Of a stretch of 64,000 nucleotides of DNA, positions 57,588 to 64,000 are shown piece after piece. Where the stretch lies: the NCBI RefSeq assembly GCF_021172065.1, contig NZ_CP087880.1, forward strand, positions 1,898,583 through 1,962,582, read 5' to 3'. A model generated the notes under the pieces. It had not been told where the DNA came from, did not search any database, and saw only the letters and a program-made list of their open reading frames with translations. The first letter of the stretch is position 1, and every line of letters begins with the position of its first letter. Origin of the DNA: Pseudocitrobacter corydidari. Its GTDB lineage: Bacteria; Pseudomonadota; Gammaproteobacteria; Enterobacterales; Enterobacteriaceae. A program made the position numbers and the translations under genes.

Positions 57588-58450
57588 ACATTTTAATGAT
57601 TCATGGGATTGGGCAGGAAAAAAGAGAAAAATACGAACTTCAGAATCTATGGACCGAGTGTATACATAAATCAGCACCTGGTCTATTGGATGGTTCAGAC
57701 ATAGAGATGGCATATTATGGGAAGACACTTGCTGGGTGGACAAACGGTAGCGCAAAAGATGCCATTGGAATGGGCATTCAGCCTGCAGAAATTAAAATAG
57801 CCGATCAAAACGAGCTAAAATTTCTAACCGTAGTAATGGAGGAAATTGCTGCATCAAATAATATTGGTGAAACTGATATTGAGGATGCGATTAAGACAAA
57901 TAATACTATTCCGATGGATAGTTTATTCATGCGCCGCTTTGTAGGTCTGATTGGAGCAATAGAAAAAATATCCCCCGCAAAAGGTTCCCTTTTGCTACGG
58001 CTTGTAAGGCAAGGATATACCTATCTATCTTCACCTGGAGCGGGCTCTGCAGTCGATAACATCGTTCGACCTTATCTGAAGGAAAGTCCACAAATTTTGA
58101 TAACCCACTCTTTGGGAACTATTATAGCTTTCAAACTATTGAGGGAAATGGACTCAAAGGGCTTGAAGATAGAAATCCCTCTGTTGATCACAATGGGTTC
58201 GCCGCTTGGGCTCGAAGCATTCAAGAAAAAACTCGGCCCCCCGCGCAAGAAACCTTCATTTGTTAAGCGATGGGTGAATTTTTATGACCCTTCAGATTTA
58301 GTTGCCCTTGGTAGAAATTTGGATGCCAGTACCTTTGCGCTAGATATAGAGAATGATGGGACCGTTGACAATTTTACCGCTAATGCCCATGGCATTATTG
58401 GCTATCTTCCACATAAAGGTGTTATCGATACATTAAAAAGTGTTCTTTAG
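57584..58450 (+). CDS. Alpha/beta hydrolase, partner of the caspase-like protein
   Basis: A 288-residue alpha/beta hydrolase. MNILMIHGIGQ at the N-terminus is the oxyanion-loop HGxG motif, THSLGT at 174-179 is the nucleophile elbow with S176, and DPSDLVALG plus a C-terminal HGIIGYLPHKG supply likely acid and His. There is no signal peptide or membrane segment; lipase, esterase or thioesterase activity is possible. Its ATG overlaps the caspase stop (ATGA), with GGAG before it, so the two proteins are made together. The caspase may activate it by cleavage, which is a hypothesis. Confidence 0.8.
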   Translation: MNILMIHGIGQEKREKYELQNLWTECIHKSAPGLLDGSDIEMAYYGKTLAGWTNGSAKDAIGMGIQPAEIKIADQNELKFLTVVMEEIAASNNIGETDIEDAIKTNNTIPMDSLFMRRFVGLIGAIEKISPAKGSLLLRLVRQGYTYLSSPGAGSAVDNIVRPYLKESPQILITHSLGTIIAFKLLREMDSKGLKIEIPLLITMGSPLGLEAFKKKLGPPRKKPSFVKRWVNFYDPSDLVALGRNLDASTFALDIENDGTVDNFTANAHGIIGYLPHKGVIDTLKSVL

Positions 58451-58511
58451 AATATCTAGTCCAGCGTTCTGAACGGATTGCAGTGGCATACTGACGATTT
58501 CAGAAAAGCAA

Positions 58512-58540
58512 AAACCCCAGACAATTTCTTGTCTGGGGTT
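58512..58540 (-). terminator. Terminator of the tRNA-Ser gene
   Basis: AACCCCAGACA and TGTCTGGGGTT form a stem around a short loop with T-rich flanks on the minus strand, right after the tRNA 3' end. It may also stop transcription from the hydrolase gene on the other strand. Confidence 0.75.
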
Positions 58541-58547
58541 TCGTATT

Positions 58548-58635
58548 TGGCGGAAGCGTAGAGATTCGAACTCTAGAACCCTTTCGGGTCGCCGGTTTTC
58601 AAGACCGGTGCCTTCAACCGCTCGGCCACGCTTCC
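58548..58635 (-). tRNA. serT: tRNA-Ser (anticodon TGA)
   Basis: An 88-nt gene on the minus strand, starting GGAAGCGTGGCCGAG and ending in GCTTCCGCCA with encoded CCA. The anticodon loop CTTGAAA gives TGA. The long variable arm (GGCGACCCGAAAGGGTTCT region) is typical of serine tRNAs. The E. coli serT gene lies next to yccA as here. tRNA genes like this are common insertion sites for islands, and all accessory DNA here lies on its 3' side. Confidence 0.96.
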
Positions 58636-58779
58636 AATGAGGCGCACTATAAACATCCCGCCCCGACCTGTAAAGCCCCATTTTGATCGTTTGCCTGAAA
58701 AACAGTCAAAAACGTGTTATTCGTCTGAATTTGCAACAAAATGGCGAGTTTTTCGACACTTACGGCGCATTCATTTCAT

Positions 58780-60402
58780 CTAATGCTTCTTGATGTACAT
58801 ATCTTTTGTGAAGTAAAAACCTAGTCTGTCGGGCGTAAAGCCGCCCACCCACGGCTTCACCAGGTGCGCGCGTACATAGTGGTACACCGGAATAGAGGGC
58901 ACATCCTGCGCTAACAGATCTTCGGCCTGCTGATAAAAACGTCCACGCGCAGCGATATCAGGCGCTTTCGCCGCATTCATCAGCGCTTCATCGTAGGCCG
59001 GATTGCTATAGCGGCTGGTATTACTGCTGTCGCCGGTGCGGAAGTTGTTGAGGAAGGTGGTGGCATCGTCATAATCGGCAATCCAGGCGTAGCGCACAGC
59101 GTCAAAATTACCGGTGCGTTTCGCGTCGAGCATCGTTTTCCACTCCTGATTTTGCAGTTTGGCCTCAACGCCAAGATTTTTCTTCCACATCGATGCGGCG
59201 GCAATGGCGATGCGCTGATGCGATTCAGAAGTGTTATAGAGCAGATTAAAGCTCAGCGGGTGATCGTCGCCAAAACCGGCTTCCGCCAGCAACTTTTTAG
59301 CTTCGGCAATTCGTTTCTCGCGCGGCCAGCTGGCGTAGTCCGGATTTTTTAGCGTGATACCGCCTATCTCCGGCTGACTCACCAGCCAGGCCGGGCGTTG
59401 CCCCTGCCCTAATACTTTCCCGGCAATAATGTCTTTATCCAGCGCCATATTCAGCGCGCGGCGCACGCGGGCGTCGTTGAAGGGGGGGCGCGTGGTGTTG
59501 AGCTCGTAGTAATAGGTCGCCAGATGGGGAGAGACATCAAGCTGCTCCGGCATTGTTTTCTTCAGCAGCGCAAACTGGTTAATCGGCACCGTTGAGGTGA
59601 TGTCGATTTCTCCCGCCCGATAGCGGTTCACATCTGCGGCTTCCGATGAGATGGGCAGATACGTGACCTGATTGATCACCGTGTGGGCGTCATCCCAGTA
59701 GCGTGGATTGCGTTTACCGACGATACGCTCGTTGACTACCCATTTGGACAACGTATAGGGCCCGCTGCTGACAAAGTGTTCAGGCTTAGTCCATTTTTCA
59801 GCAAAGCGCGTGATCAGCGTCTTATCCAGCGCCACCAGCGACGGGTGCGCCAGCATCGGTAAAAAAGCGGCGGTAGGCTGCGTGAGCGTAATTTCCAGCG
59901 TTTTATCATCAAGCGCTTTAACGCCCAGCGTATCCGGCGCTTTTTTCCCTTCGGCGATATCAGCAGCATTGACGATATTCATATTTCCCAGATAGCTGGC
60001 GTAAGGTGACGCCGTTTTCGGGTCAACCAGCCGCTGCCAGCTCCAGACGACATCCTGCGCGGTTATCGGTGTGCCATCGGACCAGGTAATGCCCTCGCGC
60101 AGATGGAATACCCAGTTACCTTTGTTTTCCCACGATGCCGCCAGCCGGGGTTCAATCGTGCCATCTGGCCTCACCGCCACCAGCCCGTCGAACATGTCGC
60201 TGATGATATTAAATTCAACGTCACTTTCCACTTTATGCGGGTCGAGCGAGGCGGGCTCGCTGCCGTTGTTTCTGACCAGCTCCTGTTTATCCGCAAGAAT
60301 CGTGCCTTCCGGGACGTTCGCCGCATTGACAGCGGTAGTGAAGAACGCCAGCCCTGTCGCCAGCATAATGGAAGTAATACGGTTGTGATGATGTGGTTTC
60401 AT
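58780..60402 (-). CDS. OppA-like periplasmic peptide-binding protein (ABC family 5)
   Basis: A 540-residue solute-binding protein of the oligopeptide/dipeptide family. The start at ATG 60402 gives a signal peptide (MKPHHHNRITSIMLATGLAFFTTAVNA) with AAGGGA just before it. Conserved family segments follow, such as EPASLDPHKVE, ITWSDGTPITAQDVVWSWQRLVDP and LYNTSESHQRIAIAAASMWKKNLGVEAKLQNQEWKT, and it ends MYIKKH like OppA and MppA. The closest relatives appear to be OppA/MppA. No permease or ATPase gene is nearby, so it probably uses the Opp transporter. It is an insertion between serT and yccA compared with E. coli. Confidence 0.88.
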   Translation of the reverse strand: MKPHHHNRITSIMLATGLAFFTTAVNAANVPEGTILADKQELVRNNGSEPASLDPHKVESDVEFNIISDMFDGLVAVRPDGTIEPRLAASWENKGNWVFHLREGITWSDGTPITAQDVVWSWQRLVDPKTASPYASYLGNMNIVNAADIAEGKKAPDTLGVKALDDKTLEITLTQPTAAFLPMLAHPSLVALDKTLITRFAEKWTKPEHFVSSGPYTLSKWVVNERIVGKRNPRYWDDAHTVINQVTYLPISSEAADVNRYRAGEIDITSTVPINQFALLKKTMPEQLDVSPHLATYYYELNTTRPPFNDARVRRALNMALDKDIIAGKVLGQGQRPAWLVSQPEIGGITLKNPDYASWPREKRIAEAKKLLAEAGFGDDHPLSFNLLYNTSESHQRIAIAAASMWKKNLGVEAKLQNQEWKTMLDAKRTGNFDAVRYAWIADYDDATTFLNNFRTGDSSNTSRYSNPAYDEALMNAAKAPDIAARGRFYQQAEDLLAQDVPSIPVYHYVRAHLVKPWVGGFTPDRLGFYFTKDMYIKKH

Positions 60403-60603
60403 TTCCCTTGCCTTTATTTTAGTTGTCGAGACACCCTCTTCACTCTTAGCGCTGGTATCAAAATAAGGCAATGGTTTTCAGTCACCTATAAGAGGTTGAT
60501 CTCGCTCTTTGCGCTGAGTAAAGATGGGTAAAAGCATTAGGGGATATGCAGGACATTTCTTATGCTGTTTCACTATTAATATCCATCATAAAGAGAGTGA
60601 ATC

Positions 60604-61263
60604 ATGGATCGCATAATTACCTCATCGCGTGACCGCTCGTCCCTGCTGAGCACGCATAAAGTTCTGCGTAATACCTATTTCCTGCTGAGCCTGACGCTGG
60701 CGTTTTCGGCGATCACCGCAACCGCAAGCACCGTGCTGATGCTGCCGTCTCCGGGGCTGATTCTGACGCTGGTCGGCATGTACGGCCTGATGTTCCTGAC
60801 CTATAAAACCGCGAACAAACCGACCGGGATTATCTCCGCGTTCGCCTTCACCGGCTTCCTCGGTTATATCCTGGGGCCAATCCTCAACGCCTACCTTTCT
60901 GCCGGTATGGGCGACGTGATTGGTATGGCGCTGGGCGGTACCGCACTGGTGTTCTTCTGCTGCTCGGCCTACGTGCTGACCACCCGCAAAGACATGTCCT
61001 TCCTCGGCGGTATGCTGATGGCAGGTATTGTGGTGGTGCTGATTGGTATGGTGGCGAACATCTTCCTGCAACTGCCGGCTCTGCATCTGGCGATCAGCGC
61101 AGTGTTCATTCTGATCTCTTCAGGCGCGATTCTGTATGAAACCAGCAACATCATTCACGGCGGAGAAACCAACTACATCCGCGCAACCGTGAGCCTGTAT
61201 GTGTCGCTGTACAACATCTTTATCAGTCTGCTGAGCATTCTGGGCTTCGCCAGCCGCGATTAA
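60604..61263 (+). CDS. yccA: YccA, Bax-inhibitor-1-family membrane protein
   Basis: A 219-residue protein with seven TM helices, nearly the same as E. coli YccA ([36 protein letters not shown] start). It is a substrate and modulator of the FtsH-HflKC membrane protease and belongs to the BI-1 family. GAGAG precedes the ATG. A terminator hairpin follows. The gene order yccA-tusE-acyP-rlmI-hspQ is as in E. coli. Confidence 0.96.
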   Translation: MDRIITSSRDRSSLLSTHKVLRNTYFLLSLTLAFSAITATASTVLMLPSPGLILTLVGMYGLMFLTYKTANKPTGIISAFAFTGFLGYILGPILNAYLSAGMGDVIGMALGGTALVFFCCSAYVLTTRKDMSFLGGMLMAGIVVVLIGMVANIFLQLPALHLAISAVFILISSGAILYETSNIIHGGETNYIRATVSLYVSLYNIFISLLSILGFASRD

Positions 61264-61284
61264 TAACGCAAACTGAACCTCACA

Positions 61285-61313
61285 AGGCCTCGCTTATGCG
61301 GGGTCTTTTTTTT
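61285..61313 (+). terminator. Terminator after yccA
   Basis: AAGGCCTCGC and GCGGGGTCTT pair with two mismatches around a TTAT loop, followed by a nine-base T run, 21 bp after the yccA stop. Confidence 0.8.
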
Positions 61314-61352
61314 TGCTACACTGCCCACCGTTTGTATGACGTGTGAAAAATT

Positions 61353-61682
61353 ATGTTGATCTACGAAGACAAAGAAATTGAGACCGATAACGACGGTTAT
61401 CTGAAAGACTCCACCCTGTGGAGCGAAGGCATGGCGGTTGCCATTGCCGCGAATGAAGGCATTGAACTGAGCCCGGAGCACTGGGAAGTGGTGCGTTTTG
61501 TCCGCGAGTTTTATCTGGAGTTTAACACCTCCCCCGCTATCCGCATGCTGGTGAAGGCGATGGCCAATAAGTTTGGCGAAGAGAAAGGCAACAGCCGCTA
61601 CCTTTACCGTTTATTCCCGAAAGGCCCGGCTAAGCAGGCGACGAAAATTGCCGGCCTGCCTAAACCGGTAAAATGCATTTAA
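61353..61682 (+). CDS. tusE: Sulfurtransferase TusE
   Basis: A 109-residue protein of the DsrC family. The C-terminal KPVKCI carries the Cys that accepts sulfur from TusBCD and passes it to MnmA for 2-thiouridine formation in tRNA. Length and sequence match E. coli TusE (YccK). It is convergent with acyP, with stops overlapping by four bases. Confidence 0.95.
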   Translation: MLIYEDKEIETDNDGYLKDSTLWSEGMAVAIAANEGIELSPEHWEVVRFVREFYLEFNTSPAIRMLVKAMANKFGEEKGNSRYLYRLFPKGPAKQATKIAGLPKPVKCI

Positions 61683-61960
61683 TAGCGAATGCTGAAGCCA
61701 TCCCACGCTTTCTGGGGTTGATGCGGTTCGGCCAGAACCCGGTCAACTCTGGCGCTGCGTGGGCCTCCGGCTTTTAGCCACGCCAGCAACGTTTCAACCT
61801 GCTCCTTTTCGCCGCAGGCAACCACTTCCACGCTGCCGTCGTCCAGATTACGGGCGTAGCCCTTAAGCCCTAACCGTAGCGCTTCTCGCTGAGTGCTGTA
61901 GCGAAACCCTACGCCCTGAACCATGCCATAGACCCACGCAATGGTGCACACTGATGCCAT
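61679..61960 (-). CDS. acyP: Acylphosphatase
   Basis: A 93-residue protein with the acylphosphatase signature GMVQGVGFR (catalytic Arg) and [17 protein letters not shown] (catalytic Asn). It hydrolyses acyl phosphates. GGGAGG lies just before the ATG. E. coli yccX is at the same place. Confidence 0.95.
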   Translation of the reverse strand: MASVCTIAWVYGMVQGVGFRYSTQREALRLGLKGYARNLDDGSVEVVACGEKEQVETLLAWLKAGGPRSARVDRVLAEPHQPQKAWDGFSIRY

Positions 61961-62116
61961 TTTGCCTCCCGTCGCTATCCCTTAAGTTCCGTTAAGTATG
62001 ACATTTTCCAGACGTTTTACCGAACGCGGGGCCGCAATATTGCCATGTTCATTGCAATTGGACGGCGAAGTCGGGAAAATGCAGCCCTTCCCATCGAATA
62101 GCCAGAATAATTATCT

Positions 62117-63307
62117 ATGAGCGTACGTTTAGTGTTAGCCAAAGGGCGTGAGAAATCCTTACTCCGCCGTCATCCCTGGGTCTTTTCCGGGGCCGTTGCC
62201 CGTATGGAAGGCAAAGCCAACCTCGGTGAAACCATTGATATCGTTGATCACAAAGGGAAATGGTTAGCCCGCGGGGCTTACTCGCCGGAATCGCAAATCC
62301 GCGCGCGCGTCTGGACGTTCGATGCCGATGAAACCATTGATATCGCCTTTTTTGTCCGTCGCCTGCAACAAGCGCAGCAGTGGCGCGACTGGCTGGCACA
62401 GAAGGATGGCCTCGATAGCTATCGTCTGATTGCCGGTGAATCTGACGGGCTGCCGGGCGTAACGATCGACCGCTTTGGCAACTTCCTCGTCCTGCAACTG
62501 TTGAGCGCCGGGGCGGAATATCAGCGCGCGGCGTTAATCAGCGCGCTGCAAACGCTGTACCCGGAATGCCCGATTTATGATCGTAGCGACGTTGCCGTAC
62601 GTAAGAAAGAAGGTATGGAACTGACGCAAGGCCCGGTTACCGGTGAACTGCCGCCTGCCCTGCTGCCAATTGAGGAACACGGTATGAAGCTGCTGGTGGA
62701 TATCCAGCACGGTCATAAAACCGGTTACTACCTCGACCAGCGAGACAGCCGTCTGGCGACGCGCCGCTACGTGGCCGACAAACGCGTCCTCAATTGCTTC
62801 TCCTATACCGGCGGTTTCGCGGTTTCTGCGCTGATGGGCGGTTGCCGTCAGGTCACCAGCGTCGATACGTCGCAGGAAGCGCTGGATATCGCAAAACAGA
62901 ACGTCGAGCTGAACAAGCTGGACCTCAGCAAAGCGGAGTTCGTCCGTGACGACGTGTTCAAACTGCTGCGCAAATACCGCGATCAGGGCGAGAAATTCGA
63001 CGTTATCGTGATGGATCCGCCGAAATTTGTTGAGAACAAAAGCCAACTTCAGGGCGCCTGCCGTGGCTATAAAGATATCAACATGCTCGCTATCCAACTG
63101 CTGAATCCGGGTGGTGTGCTCCTGACCTTCTCCTGCTCCGGGCTGATGACAACAGATTTATTCCAGAAAATCATCGCTGATGCCGCAATAGATGCCGGTC
63201 GTGATGTACAATTTATAGAGCAGTTCCGTCAGGCGGCCGATCACCCGGTGATCGCCACTTATCCCGAAGGGCTGTATTTGAAAGGGTTTGCCTGTCGCGT
63301 CATGTAA
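62117..63307 (+). CDS. rlmI: 23S rRNA m5C1962 methyltransferase RlmI
   Basis: A 396-residue protein with an N-terminal PUA domain ([27 protein letters not shown]) and a C-terminal Rossmann methyltransferase domain ([17 protein letters not shown] motif, IVMDPPKF catalytic motif, TFSCSGLM with Cys). It methylates C1962 of 23S rRNA. Length and sequence match E. coli RlmI (YccW) very closely. Confidence 0.96.
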   Translation: MSVRLVLAKGREKSLLRRHPWVFSGAVARMEGKANLGETIDIVDHKGKWLARGAYSPESQIRARVWTFDADETIDIAFFVRRLQQAQQWRDWLAQKDGLDSYRLIAGESDGLPGVTIDRFGNFLVLQLLSAGAEYQRAALISALQTLYPECPIYDRSDVAVRKKEGMELTQGPVTGELPPALLPIEEHGMKLLVDIQHGHKTGYYLDQRDSRLATRRYVADKRVLNCFSYTGGFAVSALMGGCRQVTSVDTSQEALDIAKQNVELNKLDLSKAEFVRDDVFKLLRKYRDQGEKFDVIVMDPPKFVENKSQLQGACRGYKDINMLAIQLLNPGGVLLTFSCSGLMTTDLFQKIIADAAIDAGRDVQFIEQFRQAADHPVIATYPEGLYLKGFACRVM

Positions 63308-63367
63308 CTTGAAAAGCGAAACAACGGCCTCATATTGTATGGAGTTAATGTTTCCCGGGAGGTGACT

Positions 63368-63685
63368 ATGATTGCCAGCAAATTCGGTATCGGCCAACAG
63401 GTCCGTCATTCCTTATTAGGGTATCTGGGCGTGATTGTCGATATCGACCCGGAATACTCACTTGATGAACCAGAGCCCGATGAACTGGCGGCAAACGATG
63501 AACTTCGGATGCTGCCGTGGTATCACGTGGTCATGGAAGATGAAGACGGCCAGCCGGTTCACACCTATCTGGCTGAAGCGCAACTGAGCGGTGAAGTGCG
63601 TGAAGATCATCCGGAACAACCTTCGATGGATGAGCTGGCGCGTACAATTCGCCAGCAGCTTCAGGCGCCGCGACTGCGTAACTAA
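63368..63685 (+). CDS. hspQ: Heat shock protein HspQ
   Basis: A 105-residue protein starting [32 protein letters not shown], equal to E. coli HspQ (YccV). The ATG at 63368 has GGAGG upstream; the longer reading frame adds family-foreign residues. HspQ promotes degradation of mutant DnaA and is a specificity factor of Lon. It is ended by a strong terminator. Confidence 0.95.
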   Translation: MIASKFGIGQQVRHSLLGYLGVIVDIDPEYSLDEPEPDELAANDELRMLPWYHVVMEDEDGQPVHTYLAEAQLSGEVREDHPEQPSMDELARTIRQQLQAPRLRN

Positions 63686-63707
63686 CCCCCCGCTCCACAC
63701 CGTAATC

Positions 63708-63740
63708 ACACCGTTCACATACGTGAACGGTGTTTTTTTA
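63708..63740 (+). terminator. Rho-independent terminator after hspQ
   Basis: ACACCGTTCAC pairs perfectly with GTGAACGGTGT around a four-base loop, followed by a T run. Confidence 0.9.
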
Positions 63741-63751
63741 CATTAATTCGC

Positions 63752-64000
63752 TCATAACGCCTTCAACACGGTTTCCAGCCATTGTGCAAATACTCTCACC
63801 TTCTGCGGCAGATGCCGATGCGGGTAGATAAGCGATAACTTACGCGATGGGCAGGGAAAATTCGGCAGTACCTCAACCAACTGCCCGCTATCGATATAGG
63901 GCTGTAAGAAGAAATTCATCCCCTGCAACAATCCAAGCCCGGAAAGACCCGCCGAAATATAGACCTCGGCATTATCCAGAATCAATCGCCCCGGCAGAAC
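63752..64000 (-). CDS. LysR-family regulator, C-terminal part (cut by window edge)
   Basis: The last 82 or so codons of a gene that runs off the right edge. The segment AEVYISAGLSGLGLLQ, then FFLQPYIDSGQLVEVLPNF and LSLIYPHRHLPQKVRVFAQWL is the conserved end of LysR effector domains. The N-terminal helix-turn-helix is outside the window. Confidence 0.8.
   Translation of the reverse strand, partial: VLPGRLILDNAEVYISAGLSGLGLLQGMNFFLQPYIDSGQLVEVLPNFPCPSRKLSLIYPHRHLPQKVRVFAQWLETVLKAL

Noticed and set aside
58548..58635. An attL/attR pair formed by a partial copy of the tRNA 3' end
   Set aside because: I looked for the sequence around TTCGAATCTCTACGCTTCCG elsewhere in the window and found no second copy.

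Overview
The window is chromosomal DNA from a gammaproteobacterium of the Enterobacteriaceae, most likely Citrobacter or a close relative (inference). At the right end, rlmI, acyP, tusE, yccA and a tRNA-Ser(TGA) gene follow the E. coli order around serT, and the proteins look nearly collinear with their E. coli counterparts. REP sequences of the E. coli/Citrobacter type lie between gabT and gabP. Most of the window is accessory DNA made of blocks of different origin. No phage structural genes, integrase, transposase, rRNA or CRISPR array was seen.

Layout from left to right. (a) 0.1-3.9 kb: a Fur-box-controlled TonB-dependent receptor with its own TonB-like protein and two tiny membrane proteins. 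(b) 4.2-6.2 kb: a LysR regulator divergent from two half-size DMT-type membrane proteins. The cassette recurs, about 95% identical and without indels, exactly 31,022 bp away at 35.2-37.2 kb. (c) 6.5-15.3 kb: a likely defence or accessory island with a zinc-ribbon/PD-(D/E)XK nuclease-like protein, an AT-rich HExxH protein, a DUF262/His-Me-finger protein, an HNH endonuclease and a frameshifted invasin-like gene. (d) 15.5-16.7 kb: topAI (yjhX) and yjhP without the usual yjhQ antitoxin, behind a short leader ORF and hairpin. (e) 16.9-24.3 kb: the glutarate/GABA operon glaH(csiD)-lhgD-gabDTP-csiR. (f) 24.3-35.1 kb: regulators, transporters and small enzymes (AbrB-type protein, tautomerase, YbfB-type MFS, YdiK-type protein, HiuH, MBL protein, MarR-GNAT fusion, glutamine amidotransferase, AraC regulator).

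(g) 37.4-39.6 kb: two orphan genes and a LysR regulator. (h) 39.7-50.1 kb: one long minus-strand operon in which a periplasmic gluconate-2-dehydrogenase-type flavoprotein complex (Tat-exported small subunit, FAD large subunit, tri-heme cytochrome c) is followed directly by ccmABCDEFGHI, the machinery that attaches its hemes. A DoxX gene lies upstream. (i) 51.2-53.3 kb: mesX-mesD, an oxygen-dependent, folate-independent methionine synthase pair. (j) 53.7-58.5 kb, next to the 3' end of the tRNA-Ser gene: a peptidoglycan-peptidase-like gene, the remnant of an RTX adhesin, and a two-gene operon of a caspase-like protease and an alpha/beta hydrolase with overlapping reading frames. (k) 58.5-64 kb: the tRNA, an OppA-like binding protein and conserved core genes.

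The strongest candidate for an undescribed system is the caspase-alpha/beta hydrolase operon at 55.8-58.5 kb. Next are the zinc-ribbon nuclease-like protein at 6.5-9.0 kb with its HExxH neighbour, and the leader-controlled topAI that lacks its cognate antitoxin. All functional assignments come from motif reading and family knowledge; no database search was run.
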